Made by a program: the position numbers and the translations under genes
Notes under the pieces: generated by a model
Database searches by the model: none
What the model was told of the DNA's origin: nothing
What the model saw: only the letters and a program-made list of their open reading frames with translations
Part shown: piece after piece, positions 47,176-59,345 of the stretch
Position numbering within the stretch: position 1 is the stretch's first letter
How the letters are laid out: each line of letters starts with the position of its first letter
Assembly: GCA_029582155.1 (NCBI GenBank)
Contig: CM055895.1
Span: 62,101,078-62,165,077, forward strand
Reading direction: 5' to 3'
Length of the DNA stretch: 64,000 bases
Source: Panopea generosa
Lineage: Eukaryota > Mollusca > Bivalvia > Adapedonta > Hiatellidae

Positions 47176-47285
47176 TAGAGAATAATATAGGCACATTAAT
47201 ACAACTTATGATTACTGTACTTTTAGATGATCCCATCATTTGTGACCTACCAATAAAAGGGATCAAAATAGACGAGTTCTTATCT
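47176..47285 (+). repeat. Left LTR of the Ty3/gypsy element
   Basis: It matches the right LTR at about 107 of 110 positions, from TAGAGAATAATATAGGCACA to GACGAGTTCTTATCT. It contains a polyadenylation-like AATAAA. At 110 bp it is short for this superfamily. Confidence 0.95.
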
Positions 47286-47365
47286 ATGATGGGACTTCAT
47301 TGACGGCTGATACAATACCCAGTTACCACCACCCACTGAATCTACACATCTGCTAAAAGACGCCA

Positions 47366-48300
47366 GTGATCGACTGCCCTATTGCAGACTGTGAATACGC
47401 CACCACTGACGTGGATGCCATTGTGGCCGCAGCTCTAATAACCACTCATGCAACCATTCATAATGCCACCACTTCATCTGCTGCTATCGCAAAGGTTGAA
47501 AAAGTCAAACGACCAACCATATCATCTGCCGGCACCAGTGAGGACTGGTCATATTTCCTATCCAGATGGACTGATTATGTTGAATCCACCAAGGTTTCCG
47601 GCAAGGACACAGTTATTCAACTGTTAGAGTGTTGCGATGAGCACTTACGAAAGGATCTTACTCGTACAGCCGGTGTAACATTAACAAATAAATCAGAGAC
47701 AGAAGTCATTAAGGTTATGAAGACATTCGCCGTGAGAGAAGAAAATACCATGGTTGCTCGGGTCACTCTTTACAATATGCGTCAATACAGAGACGATCGA
47801 TTCGCTCATTTGGTGCCCGGCTTCGTGGCCAGGCAGGAGTCTGTAAATTTGTTATCAAGTGCCCCAGTTGTAATGACAATGTTGACAGAGGCAGTTCTTC
47901 GTGATGTGCTTAGTCGAGGCTTAGATGACAGTGAAATCCAGCTCGACCTCCTGGGTGACAAAAATCAGGAGATGACAATAGAGGAAGTATTCAAATTTGT
48001 TGAAGCCAAAGAATCTGGTAAACGCTCTGCCTCACGCCTACTGGACACTCACACTCATGGTGCAGAAGCAGCTAGTAGTTCATAAAAACGTCGAGTAAAT
48101 GACTCTATGAAAGATCGCAATCGGCGCGAACAAAAGAACACTGCCAAACACGAGTTGTGTTCTTACTGTGGAAAGAAAGGACACGGGATTCGCTCGTCCC
48201 CACATATTAGAAAAAAGAGTGTGCAGCTTATGGTCATACATGTAAACATTGTGGAATCAACCACCACTTTGACAATATGTGTAGGAATAAAAACAAATTT
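47366..48300 (+). pseudogene. gag region of the Ty3/gypsy fossil
   Basis: The gag-type capsid signature WSYFLSRWTDYVESTK followed by LLECCDEHLRKDL lies near 47540-47665. A nucleocapsid zinc-knuckle region (CSYCGKKGHG) lies near 48160. The capsid part assembles the particle in intact relatives. Here the region is part of a broken copy. Confidence 0.85.
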
Positions 48301-48539
48301 GAACCTATGGCAAAATCGTCTGCTGAAAATGAAGATGCCGTGTTCGACTCCCTCTGCGCTATCAACAACCTTAGTCAGCACCGCGGTAGTAAGGCTATTA
48401 CTCTTGACCATCACCTCTACAGCCAGCTATCTGATACTTGGGTGAAGCGTCCTTCCAAACCACAGCCATTTGTCAACCTGACTGTGGGAGTCCATCGCGA
48501 GATTATGAATCACTCGGCTTCAATCTCATCTATACACCT

Positions 48540-48840
48540 AAGACATTCATCCTCCCCTGCATAGCCGACACCGGTTGCCAGAGTTGTTTAGCCAGCATCA
48601 ATGTCATCTATCGACTCGGAATGAAGAAGAGCGACCTAATCCCCGTTACATTAAAGATACATGCTGCCAACAACAAAGGGATAACCATTCTAGGTGCAAT
48701 CATACTTCGATTCGGTGGCAAAGACAAACAGGGAAACATGATCGAGACCCGTCAGATAACCTATGTAACCGACAACTCAGACAAGCTCTACATCAGCAGG
48801 GAGGCCTGTGTCTGCCTTCAAATGATTACGGACACATTTC
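48540..48840 (+). pseudogene. Protease region of the Ty3/gypsy fossil
   Basis: The retroviral-type aspartic protease signature, Asp-Thr-Gly within CIADTGCQSC, is followed by a hydrophobic GITILGAIILRF flap-like strand. It sits between the gag remnants and the reverse transcriptase, as in other Ty3/gypsy elements. Confidence 0.8.
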
Positions 48841-49139
48841 CAACGATTGGTGATACTAACGGCAACCAGACAATCCACACCTTGAACGATGGTCCACCTG
48901 CTAGTGATAGCAATGACAGTGGACTAGCTACTGAATGCAACTGTCCACGCCGCCAGATGCCACCATCTCCTCCTACAAAAATGCCATTCCCTGCAAATGA
49001 GAACAACCGTGAGGCACTCCGACAATATCTACTCAACCACTACCAGTCTAGGACATTCAACACATGTGAACATCAGCCATTACCTATGATGGAGGGTCCC
49101 CCACTTCAACTTATGGTGGACTCTTCTGCCACACCTGTA

Positions 49140-49930
49140 GCGATACACACTCCTGTGCCAGTACCTATTCATTGGCGAGACGATATCAAGGCGGGACTAG
49201 ATAGAGATGTCAGATTAGGAGTGATCGAACCAGTACCGGTTGGTGAACCAGTGAAATGGTGCCATCGCATGGTCGTTTGTGCCAAGAAAAATGGCAAACC
49301 GAGGCGCACCGTTGACTTACAACCTCTGAACGCAAACGCCACAGGTGAGACCCATCACACGCAGTTACCATTCAATCAAGCAATATCAGTAACACAGGGG
49401 ACAATAAAGTCTGTTTTTGATGCATGGAACGGCTATCACAGTGTCCCTCTCAGAGAAGAAGATAGGCATCTTACCACCTTTATCACCCCCTGGGGAAGAT
49501 ACCGTTACTGCACCGCACCACAGGGCTACGTTGCGTCGGGCGATGGCTTCTCTAGACGGTTTGACGAGATTTACGCAGAGGTCCCAAACAAGACTAAGTG
49601 CATTGACTCCTCTGGTCCAACAGTCTGGAGGAAAGCTTTTTCCAGGCATGTAACTGGCTGGATATATGTGGTAGGAATGGTATAACCCTCAATCCGGAGA
49701 AGTTCATCTTTGGACAGGAAACAGTGGAATTTGCAGGCTTCGAAATCACTGCAGACAGTGTAAGACCATGCAGAAAGTTTCTCAATGCAATCATTGATTT
49801 CCCACAACCAAGAAACATAACGGACATTCGATCTTGGTTTTGGCTCATCAACCAGGTTTCATATGCCTCCAGCATGACTAACCGAATGCTTCCCTTCCGT
49901 GACTTCTTTAAGCCAGGCACACCCTACCAT
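49140..49930 (+). pseudogene. Reverse transcriptase region of the fossil
   Basis: Family blocks seen are VIEPVPVGEPVKWCHRMVVC, KKNGKPRRTVDLQPLN, FDAWNGYHSVPL and the FITPWGRYRYCTAPQG strand. FAGFEITADSVRP and PRNITDIRSW-type blocks of the thumb and connection follow. These identify a Ty3/gypsy polymerase. The region is damaged. Confidence 0.88.
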
Positions 49931-49959
49931 TGGAATGAAAACCTCGACGAGCTACTGGC

Positions 49960-50450
49960 AGAATCGAAGCGAGTGATTGTGAGCGAGATAGAAGGCGTAC
50001 GGATTTTCGACAAGTCTAAACCGACATGCCTTGCCACAAATTGGTCTAAAGTCGGGATAGGATTCTGGCTCTTTCAAAAACACTGTAGCTGCCCTAAGAC
50101 TGAGCTGTTCTGTTGCCCAACAGATTGAAGAATAACACTTGTTGGTAGCCGCTTCACACACAGTGCTGAATCCCGTTATGTTCCAGTGGAGGGGGGAGCC
50201 CTAGCAGTTGCCGATACCCTGGACAAGGCCCGTTACTTCGTTCTGGGATGCGAGGAGCTCATTATCGCCGTGGACCATAAACCACTCTTTAAATTATTCG
50301 GAGACCAGTCACTCGATGATATATCGAACACACGACTTCGAAACTTGAAAGAAAAAACGCTCCGGTACAGATTCCGCATGACCCACGTACCCGGAGTGAA
50401 ACATCAGGCTGCCGAAACTGTCTCCCGCGACCCCACAGGCGACAGTTACC
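49960..50450 (+). pseudogene. RNase H region of the fossil
   Basis: The blocks IIAVDHKPLFKLFGD, ISNTRLRNLKEKTLRYRF and PGVKHQAAETVSR are typical of Ty3/gypsy RNase H, which removes the RNA strand during reverse transcription. Confidence 0.88.
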
Positions 50451-50728
50451 CTCCCAAGATGCATCTACGAGACGACATCTCCACTATCACACATATGCCA
50501 CGTAACGAAGCATCTGAGTCTATATTATCATCGCCCTCAGACCTACGACATACCTTCCTTACTGGCATTCGATGCATAGAGACACACCAGGACGATAGCG
50601 AAGACACTGTACACCTTGCTGCAACTTCATCCCTGCACACATTACAATCCATCACCTGGGATAAGGTTCGCATTGCAACTACCAGTGATGAGAATATGTC
50701 CACTTTAGTCAACATAGTTGAAGATTGA

Positions 50729-51705
50729 ATGCCAGAATTCCGCCACGAGCTGTCTGAACCGCTTCGTGAGTACCATCAATTCCATTATCACCTGTACACA
50801 GTGGATGGTGTAGTAGTCTACAAAGACCGAGTTGTGATTCCACCCGCACTCCGACAAGACTGTCTGACAGCGCTACATGCTACGCACCAAGGCGTGTCAT
50901 CAATGATCGCAAGAGCCGAGGCATCTGTATTCTTGCCTGGAATCACCCCCGCAATCACCAATCTCAGGAACAGCTGCAATCAATGCAACAGAATGGCACC
51001 ATCTCAACCAACTGCACCACCGAGCCCTGCAAAATCACCAGTATACCGTTTCCAGTATGTGTGCGCAGATTTATTTCATTACAAAGGAATCAACTATCTG
51101 GTGATTGTCGACAGATATTCCAATTGGCCCATCGTTGAACAAACCTCAGGTGGCGCCACTGGTCTAATTGACTTTCTTCGCAGATCATTTGTAATATATG
51201 ACATTCCCGACGAGCTTTCATCCGATAGGTGCCCCGAGTTCACCGCCGCCAAAACACGTGAAATCTTGAAAACCTGGGGAGTTCACCATCGCCTATCATC
51301 TGTCGCATTTCCCGACAGCAATTGCCGTGCTGAAGTCGGAGTTAAGACTACCAAGAGACTGATAACAGACAACACTGGACCACTTGGCGAACTTGACACT
51401 GACTCTTTCCAGCGAGCGATATTACAGTATCGCAATTGCCCAGACAAGGACACTACACTATCTCAAGCTATGTGTGTCTTTGGCAGATCTATCAAAGATT
51501 TCATTCCCGTCCTCCCTGGTCGATATAAACCACATAACACCTGGCAGGAGACCTTGGCCGCCAGAGAAGAGGCACTTAGAAACAGACACATGAGGGCTGC
51601 TGAGCGTTGGTCTGAACATACCAAACAACTACCACCTCTCATTGTTGGTGACCATGTCCGCATCACAAAACCAGACTGGACCCAACCCTCGAAAATGGGA
51701 TAAAA
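50729..51705 (+). pseudogene. Integrase region of the fossil
   Basis: A His-His-Cys-Cys zinc-binding N-terminus (LHATHQG and CNQCNRMAPS) leads into the DDE core blocks CADLFHYKGINYLVIVDRYS and SDRCPEFTAAK. A KRLITDNTGPLG stretch and a basic C-terminal part follow. The integrase follows RNase H, the order that defines Ty3/gypsy rather than Ty1/copia. Confidence 0.9.
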
Positions 51706-51714
51706 CTGTTAAGA

Positions 51715-52320
51715 TAATTGAGGTACGCCAACATGACCAATATGTGGTGAGAATTGATGGCTCTGGTAGAGTGACACTACGCAACAGAAAATAATTACGC
51801 AAATATGTTACAGTCTATCCCCAGAGACCACGAATCAGTATCGAGGATGACATGAAGAATGGTACTTTCAGGACTTACCACGCACCTAAAAGTCCCACAA
51901 AATATATTCCCATCGAACAGGTCTTACCTCTCAGCCCTGCTCCATTGCCAACAATTCATGTACCACCGGAGAGTCCTATGTCACCAGTTAAGGCCAATTT
52001 ACGAACCACCATGGCTCATACACCACCTGCTACCATGCTGGAACCACCAACTTTGGACGAGACCACAAGCACACCTACCCGCTCTAAGCCAGCCACATGT
52101 GGTACACCGCTGCGGCGGCTTTCAGTTTCTCCGATTCCGTATCCACCTACGTCTCCAGCTAAAGGACAAAGTCAAACACCTGTGTCTCGGAAACCACAAC
52201 AATGCCCATCAGCCACTGCCACCAGTGGCAAAGCTCCGGAGACTATGATATGTCTACAGGATAATCCTAGCTTTAAATATTGTCTAGTGACTCAATCTCC
52301 AGTGTTTGATGGGATAGTGT
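51715..52320 (+). pseudogene. Pro/Thr-rich 3' region of the fossil
   Basis: This segment, rich in Pro, Thr and Ser (LSPAPLPTIHVPPESPMSPV), follows the integrase. It lacks signs of an envelope protein, such as a signal peptide or membrane segment. It is probably the C-terminal extension of the polyprotein, as seen in some invertebrate Ty3/gypsy elements. Confidence 0.6.
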
Positions 52321-52520
52321 AAACCGCGGTAATTATATACATTCAATGTTTGATAGGATAGTTTAATTTTTTTTAATTACACACATTCTTAATCAGTGTT
52401 TGACCAGAACAGTTAATTCTAAATGTTTTCATTATGTACATTATTAATCAGCCCTTGTTATAAAGTTATTTCAGTTCATATTGTTAACCCAGTAAAGACA
52501 TACCAAAGACTTGGGGGAGA

Positions 52521-52630
52521 TAGAGAATAATATAGGCACATTAATACAACTTATGATAACTGTAATTTTAGATGATCCCATCATTTGTGACCTACCAATA
52601 AAAGTGATCAAAATAGACGAGTTCTTATCT
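52521..52630 (+). repeat. Right LTR of the Ty3/gypsy element
   Basis: A 110-bp direct copy of the left LTR, differing at about three sites. The purine-rich GGGGGAGA abuts its start. Confidence 0.95.
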
Positions 52631-55600
52631 TGTTAAAAGATATTACTTTATTTTAGTTATAATTTTGTGGACTTCATAATCTCAGTACATTAGATAAATG
52701 AAGTTATATCGGTTTATATTTATGAACTGTCGGTTCTAAAAGAATAGGTATTTTTCAATGTCTGAGACGAATTAAATGGAAGTAGATAAAAGTTAAAATA
52801 CGCCGTTTTAAGAAAATCCATTAGTAGTATTTTATAATAACGCCATTAAATCCAAATAGCTTTCTGGAAAATTAATAATGAAATGCCTCGAAACCATTTC
52901 GATACCTCAGGTGATTCTAAATAATGTTCCCTGATGCTATTACTGGTGTCTGAAGTGACTGGAAGTTGTTGATCGATACATTCTTTGTTGCGACATACTT
53001 ATATTTCATTTCCGTGTGATCGTATGATTAAGTCATTCACATAGTTGGACTAATCTATCATACGATGGACCTTTCGTTTAATTTCTGCGATAAACATCCC
53101 TAAAGGATAACACAACTGATTAGACGTGCTGTTAGCATACTAGTATCTATTGTATGATATAAAAGGGTTAATATGAATATATTTGGATTTCAGTTCATGT
53201 TGTTTGTCAAAGAAAATGGCTGAATGAGACGCGTTCACAATATACATATTTGTAAATGATAGGTATCTATTTAAAACAAGTTTGTTTGAGAGTCAACTTT
53301 TGGAAAAAAATATCAAAATGTAATTATTGTAAAGGTGTAGCAGCATGCTTTTTATAACGATAGTGAAACTTATCACAATGTACGTATACTCCTTATAGAC
53401 CGAATTGAACATTTTCTAATTACAATTGTTGCACTTTCTACATTGTTCAAATAAGCATTAAATGTAACCAGTATATACCCAAGCAATCTTGACGAAAGCT
53501 ATACATGTATTTTATGTGACGCATATAACTGTTATTTTTGGGCAATTTAGCGACATTTTTCGGCCTTTCTAAAAAACATGAAACGATTTTGTTTATTTTG
53601 GTATTAAACTAGACAATGCCCCCTAATTTGCGAACAAGTTACATAGTGAAATTATTAAATAACAGTTTTACTATAATATTAGCAAATAATGTACGGTGAA
53701 TCTTGTTTTAGTTCACAGCACATAATACTAGTTGGGGTTGAATTCAGCAATTCTGATTAGGCACCGCTCAAATTGTGATCATAAGACATTAACATAGGTT
53801 AAAAAACTGTTGGACTCTATATAGGAAATATTGTTATGCTAAAGATAGTTATATTTGAAGAATATAAAATAGCGAGTTCCTTTGATTAGCTGTTTTTATC
53901 GATTTTGTTTTAATAGTTTCCTTTAAAGACTTTCTGGCGTTTTTAACACCATTAATGTAGATATTATGTATTTGTTCCAGGAACATACGGAACTATTATT
54001 GATATTTTATTAATCGAAACACATTGTCAATTTCTAGCCTCGGGATTGGGTATATAGAAACGTAATTGATACGGTATTTATATAGTACGGTAAACCCATT
54101 TTGAATCCACCCACTAGCCACGTGATGATGTTTATCCAAGTAAATACAATGTAGTGTTTAACTTAGAGGCAGTTCGCTTGTCTAAGGAAAATGACGGCCC
54201 TTTAAACAATATGGATCACTGAATGGATCATGGAGGTGTCTGATTGACAGCCCGCGTCAGGTTTTAGTTGGAAACATATTACACATATCAGAAAATACGT
54301 GTAAGTAAGTATTGACGATATCAGTACGATGACACGGGTGTTTATTTATACCACAAGTTTAACGATTTGGAAATTTTTACTAACAGAATGACATTGATGT
54401 TTGTTATCTATTAATATTGCGAATAAACGAATGTAATTTACATAGAAAACGTTTAAGAGCCATTTGCATAAAGTAAATTGAAGAGTGACAAAAACAAGTA
54501 ATTGCTATGGGATATAAATGAGAGCATGCCTCTATTTCCTATTTATGAAACTATTAAAATCAAATCGTTTGTATAAATGAAAGCAGATATATTTGGCTAA
54601 ATGATCGACTTAAGGAATACTTGATATAAACTTTGAATAAATCATACGCTGGGGAATCACTTTAATGATTTATATTGGCAGTGTTTCCACAGTGTGTAAT
54701 TCCGAAGAAACTTCACATTTAAGTTAGATTATTGTGAATGAATATTACATGAAAATTATTCTTGCGTTGTTTGATGCTTATTAAGTGAGAGCAAACATGA
54801 TACCAAAAGTATGAACAAGTTGAAGTCAAGTTTATTTAACTATATAATATTGTTTATTTCTGTCACATAGTTTAATACTGCAAATGTGCTTTTTTTAGAA
54901 TACACTATATACTACAATATAATTAATACATAAAAACAAAAACATATACATTTAAACACTATTAACCATAAAGAGAACTTAATTAATATGTTAAGATGTC
55001 TAGGAAGTATATTCTGCAGTTGTTGTTCAGTTGTCCTATAGCGGTTCACCCTGCAGGTAGCAGGGCGACTGTATAGATTAAGCACTCCCTATCCATAAAT
55101 CATGCTAATTGCTATAAATGTCTCGTTGGCGGATCCTCTGCAACACTGAAAATTCTATACGGAAGAAAACCGATGACCTCTTGTTCAAGAGTTCGTTGTG
55201 TCCGGAAGTAGTCCGATTAAATATATAAACTTTGCATTCCATGTGTGTTTATGTTTATATTAGCTGTAATTCCTCCAATATTATCTTTATTTACTAAGGT
55301 ACAGGATATTTTTGTATTTTTCAGGGACTCTTTTGTCAGATTGAAGGATTATAGAGACAACTTGAATGATACTCAGCCACCAGCATTTTCATGACAGTTT
55401 GGATAGAGTGAAGGGACGAATGCATATATCGAAAAAACGAGATTATGATGATGGCAATACAGAGAAACAGAAAGACTGCTTAAATGGTCTCCTGCATGGA
55501 TTAACTTAAGCTATATGTGTGGCAACGTTTTTAAACTTATGACAGAACACCAAAATTATAGAATTTCAGTTGAAATATATAGGCAAAAAAGTGACTGGAC

Positions 55601-55750
55601 TGACTCCATATATGCATGGTTTTTATGTTTCCTAATCCTGTGTGATACTCCAGTTTATTTCTTCAGACAGGTATGGACAAATACATTGTTGACTTTATAG
55701 TTTTGGCCTTTCTGTAGCTATGTTTAAAATAAAAATCACAAAGGATTATA
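52631..55750. other. Unannotated AT-rich DNA, 3.1 kb
   Basis: No gene or repeat family was recognised. A small CCCTGC-AGGTA-GCAGGG hairpin lies near 55049. A GC-richer patch at about 55020-55210 has no readable frame of note. Confidence 0.4.
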
Positions 55751-55751
55751 A

Positions 55752-57790
55752 CTAAAATGTACTGTAAAATAAAATGTACTGTAAAATAGCGATAAATAAA
55801 TCACAAAAGATTGTAACTGAAATGTTCTGTATTATAGTGATGAATAAATCACAAAGGATTGTAACTGAAATGTTCTGTATTATAGTGATGAATAAATCAC
55901 AAAGGATTATAACTGAAATGTTCTGTATTATAGTGATGAATAAATCACAAAGGATTATAACTGAAATGTTCGGTATTATTGGGATAAATAAATCACGAAG
56001 GATCATAACTGAAATGTACTGTATTAAAGTGATAAATAAGCCAAATGGATCATAACTGAAATGTACTGTATTATAGGGATAAATAAATTACAAAGGATCA
56101 TAACTGAAATGTACTGTAATATAGTGATGAATAAATCAAAAGGATCATAACTGAAATGTACTGTATTATAGTGATGAATAAATCACAAAAGATTATAACT
56201 GAAATGTTCTGTATTATAGTGATGAATAAATCACAAAGGATTATAACTGAAATGTTCGGTATTATTGGGATAAATAAATCACGAAGGATCATAACTGAAA
56301 TGTACTGTATTAAAGTGATAAATAAGCCAAATGGATCATAACTGAAATGTACTGTATTATAGGGATAAATAAATTACAAAGGATCATAACTGAAATGTAC
56401 TGTAATATAGTGATGAATAAATCAAAAGGATCATAACTGAAATGTACTGTATTATAGTGATGAATAAATCACGAAAGATCTTAACTAAAATGTACTGTAT
56501 TATAGTGATAAATAAATCACAAAGGTTCATATCTGAAATGTACTGTAATATAGTGATAAATAAATCACAAAGAATCATTACTGAAATGTACTCTATTATA
56601 GTGATAAATAAATCAAGAAGGATTGTAACTGAAATGTACTGTATTATAGTGATAAATAAATCACGAAGGATCATAACTGAAATGCACTGTAGTATTGTGA
56701 TGAATGCATCACAAAGGGTTATAACTTAAATATACTGTATTATAGTGATGAATAAATCACGAAGGATCATAACTGAAATGAACTGTATAAAAGTGATGAA
56801 TGAATCACAAAGGATCATAACTGAAATATACTGTATTATAGTGATGAATAAATCACAAAGGATTATAACTGAAATGTTCTGTATTATAGAGATAAATAAA
56901 TCACGAAGGATCATAACTGAAATACACTGTATTAAAGTGATAAAAAAATCACGAAGGATCATAACTGAAATGAACTGTATTATAGTGATGAATGAATCAC
57001 AAAGGATCATAACTGAAATGTTCTGTATTATAGGGATAAATAAATCACGAAGGATCATAACTGAAATGTACTGTATAATAGTGATAAATAAATCACAAAG
57101 GATCATAGATGAAATATACTGTATTATAGTGATAAATAAATCACGAAGGATCATAACTGAAATGTACTGTATTATAGTGATGAATAAATCACAAAGGATC
57201 ATAACTGAAATGTACTGTATTATAGTGATAAATAAATCACGAAAATTCTTAACTAAAATGTACTGTATTATAGTGATTAATAAATCACAAAGGATTATAT
57301 CTGAAATGTACTGTAATATAGTGATAAATAAATTACAAAGAATCATAACTGAAATGTACTGTATTATAGTGATGAATAAATTACAAAGAATCATAACTGA
57401 AATGTACTGTATTATATCGATAAATAAATCACGAAGGATCATAACTGAAATGTACTGTATCAAATTGATAAATAAATTACAAATGATTGTAACAGAAATG
57501 TAATGTATTATTATAGTGATAAATTAATCACAATTGATTATTACTGAAGTATACTGTACCAATGTGATGAATAAATCACAAAGGATTGTAACTGAAATGT
57601 AATTTATCATAGTGATAAGTTAATCACAAAGAATTATAACTGAAATATACTGTACCAATGTGATGAATAAATCACAAAGGATTGTAACTGAAATGTACTC
57701 TATCAAAGTAACAATAATTACACAAAGGAACTGAAGTTACTGAAATGTACTTTATCATAGCGATAAGAACATCACAAAGGGTTATAACTA
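55752..57790. repeat. 48-bp minisatellite, about 42 units
   Basis: The unit is CTGAAATGTACTGTATTATA, GTGATAAATAAATCACAAAG, GATCATAA. Each unit contains a small inverted repeat, GTGAT-(6)-ATCAC. A six-unit block near 56041 recurs 286 bases later with the same variants, so large pieces were duplicated. Because 48 is a multiple of three and the unit lacks stops in one frame per strand, frames of about 250 codons stay open on both strands (MYCIIVINKSRRIITE plus, ISVMILRDLFITIIQY minus). I read these as by-products. Units after 57480 are more worn. Confidence 0.96.
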
Positions 57791-58014
57791 AAATATGCTT
57801 TATCAAAGTGATAAACGAAACAAAACAAAACAATAGAAAAAAGCTTTGTGTGAATTATGTTAATTAAACCTTAGTTTTTAAAAGTTTACATGCTCAATAT
57901 AAAGAATGACACATTGTTAAAAGAACACGAAACATTGATAATGTATTGCAGATAAATATAGATTGCAAGTTTTAAATGTATTTACAAATATTTAATACTT
58001 GTATATAACATTAA

Positions 58015-58069
58015 TCGTCCGTAGCCCTCGATGACATAATAATAACGCTTAATATTCAATCAATCAGTC
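58015..58069 (+). mobile_element. 55-bp truncated SINE-A-type tail with TSD
   Basis: TCGTCCGTAGCCCTCGATGA, CATAATAATAACGCTTAATA, TTC and (TCAA)n match the last part of SINE-A. An exact 9-bp TSD, TAACATTAA, flanks it at 58006-58014 and 58070-58078. The 5' end falls within a few bases of the truncation point of the copy at 44038. Confidence 0.9.
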
Positions 58070-58504
58070 TAACATTAAAACTTCATTTAGTTTAAACACA
58101 TTTTTTTCAATATTCGTTAACATTTCATTACTGGTAGCCGTGTGTAATTAAATGGTACATCAACACGATTTCATTGTCAATTTTTAATTATCGTTTTTGT
58201 AATATCGTATTAACAGCTAAATAAATAATCTATAAGCTTATGACATATGATATTGCTGGATCGTATCACTAAGTCTAGCTAATACAGATATCTATGTCAC
58301 TTTCCAGAACTAATGTCCAAGGCTTCCTCATATAGCTAAATAAAACACCTCATCATACTTAACTATATTACAGTATGCTAATCAATATATAATTAAATTA
58401 CCATAATATAACACCGGTACCATAGTGAGTTTCTCAAAGGCAGCGTAAACTGCACTGTCGCAATAGACTATATACGTTCACTCATAAAATATATGTTTTA
58501 TATG

Positions 58505-58700
58505 AATGGGGTTTAACGCCATTTTCAACACATTTCAGGTTATATATGGCATATCCAGTTTTACTGGTGGAGGAAGACCTCAGACTGAGTCAGACTGAGT
58601 AGAACCACCGTCCTTCCGCAAGTAACTGGAAACTTTCTCACATAAAGTTTTTGAAGCGAGCTCACTCATAAAAATACAGCGCGTTTGATTAAATGTGACG
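58505..58700 (-). mobile_element. SINE-C copy
   Basis: Plus-strand landmarks are GGGGTTTAACGCCATTTTCA (tail), GTTTTACTGGTGGAGGAAGA, an AGACTGAGTC duplication, CCACCGTCCTTCCGCAAGTA and TCTCACATAAAGTTTTTGAA. The tRNA-like head to the right is partly lost. It shares the 9-10 base duplication with the copy at 60194, so the two belong to one subfamily. Confidence 0.82.
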
Positions 58701-58789
58701 GGGGCACTATCGGCGGCATGAACGACTGAGACGTTAGCATATTGTTCAGATCCGCCACGGCTATATGTGGTGTTCTTTAGAAATAAGAG

Positions 58790-58885
58790 AATAAGCACAT
58801 GCTCAGCACTGGTTCTACTCAGGAAGACCTCGAACGTGATCTATCTAAGTTGCAATAAGTTGTTTCACAATCGAAATAGAATAAT
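58790..58885 (+). mobile_element. SINE-B body fragment
   Basis: GCTCAGCACTGGTTCTACTC, AGGAAGACCTCGAACGTGAT and TTTCACAATCGAAATAGAAT follow the SINE-B body order. No head is present. Confidence 0.65.
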
Positions 58886-59345
58886 GAGTAAACTAACAAA
58901 ATAATTACTGAAAAACGATGCACTAAAGAATCTTTTAATTGTATTTCTCAAATTCACATTGGTTGAAATCAGCAACCGTTTCAATCCAACACTCAAATTA
59001 AAGCTTTTTATTTAACTAAATTTTCAAGGAAACGCAAATATACCCCTGCCCCAATTATAAATCTTATTATATGAAAAGTAATATGAAAATCTTGTACAGG
59101 TACAAATTCAAATTGGGCAAATGTTTGTTCCACTTATATACGGTATACCCAAAAATATGATATTCTTAGCAATATATTTGTATTACCCAACGATTTTTAT
59201 GTAAAATTTCTTTAATTAAACAAAACAGCATAAAATGTATGCACACATATAAGTATGTGTGATCATTTTGGTTCCCATTTTGTAGTGATACATGTAACAT
59301 TGATTAAAACATCACTTTTTATGTGTTTTTCCTCCCATTTTTTAT
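58886..59345. other. Unannotated AT-rich DNA
   Basis: No gene or repeat is visible. Confidence 0.4.

Larger units (their letters stand above)
47176..52630 (+). mobile_element. Ty3/gypsy LTR retroelement, broken
   Basis: A 5.46-kb fossil with the Ty3/gypsy (Metaviridae) order LTR, gag, protease, reverse transcriptase, RNase H, integrase, LTR. The 110-bp LTRs are about 97% identical, so the insertion is fairly recent on an animal-genome scale. A purine-rich tract, ACTTGGGGGAGA, lies against the right LTR as expected of a polypurine primer. No envelope-like region was seen. The body is richer in G and C than its flanks. The element is broken, with roughly half a dozen interruptions across gag and pol, and is not expected to be active. 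I saw no clear target-site duplication. Clade within Ty3/gypsy is left open; the RNase H and integrase sequences look like those common in marine invertebrates. Confidence 0.95.

Noticed and set aside
51715-52320. Envelope gene after the integrase
   Set aside because: The segment is Pro/Thr-rich with no signal peptide or membrane span, so nothing supports an envelope.
56726-57503. Frames of about 250 codons on both strands
   Set aside because: Both follow the 48-bp repeat, whose length is a multiple of three. No start context, signal peptide or non-repeat domain is attached.
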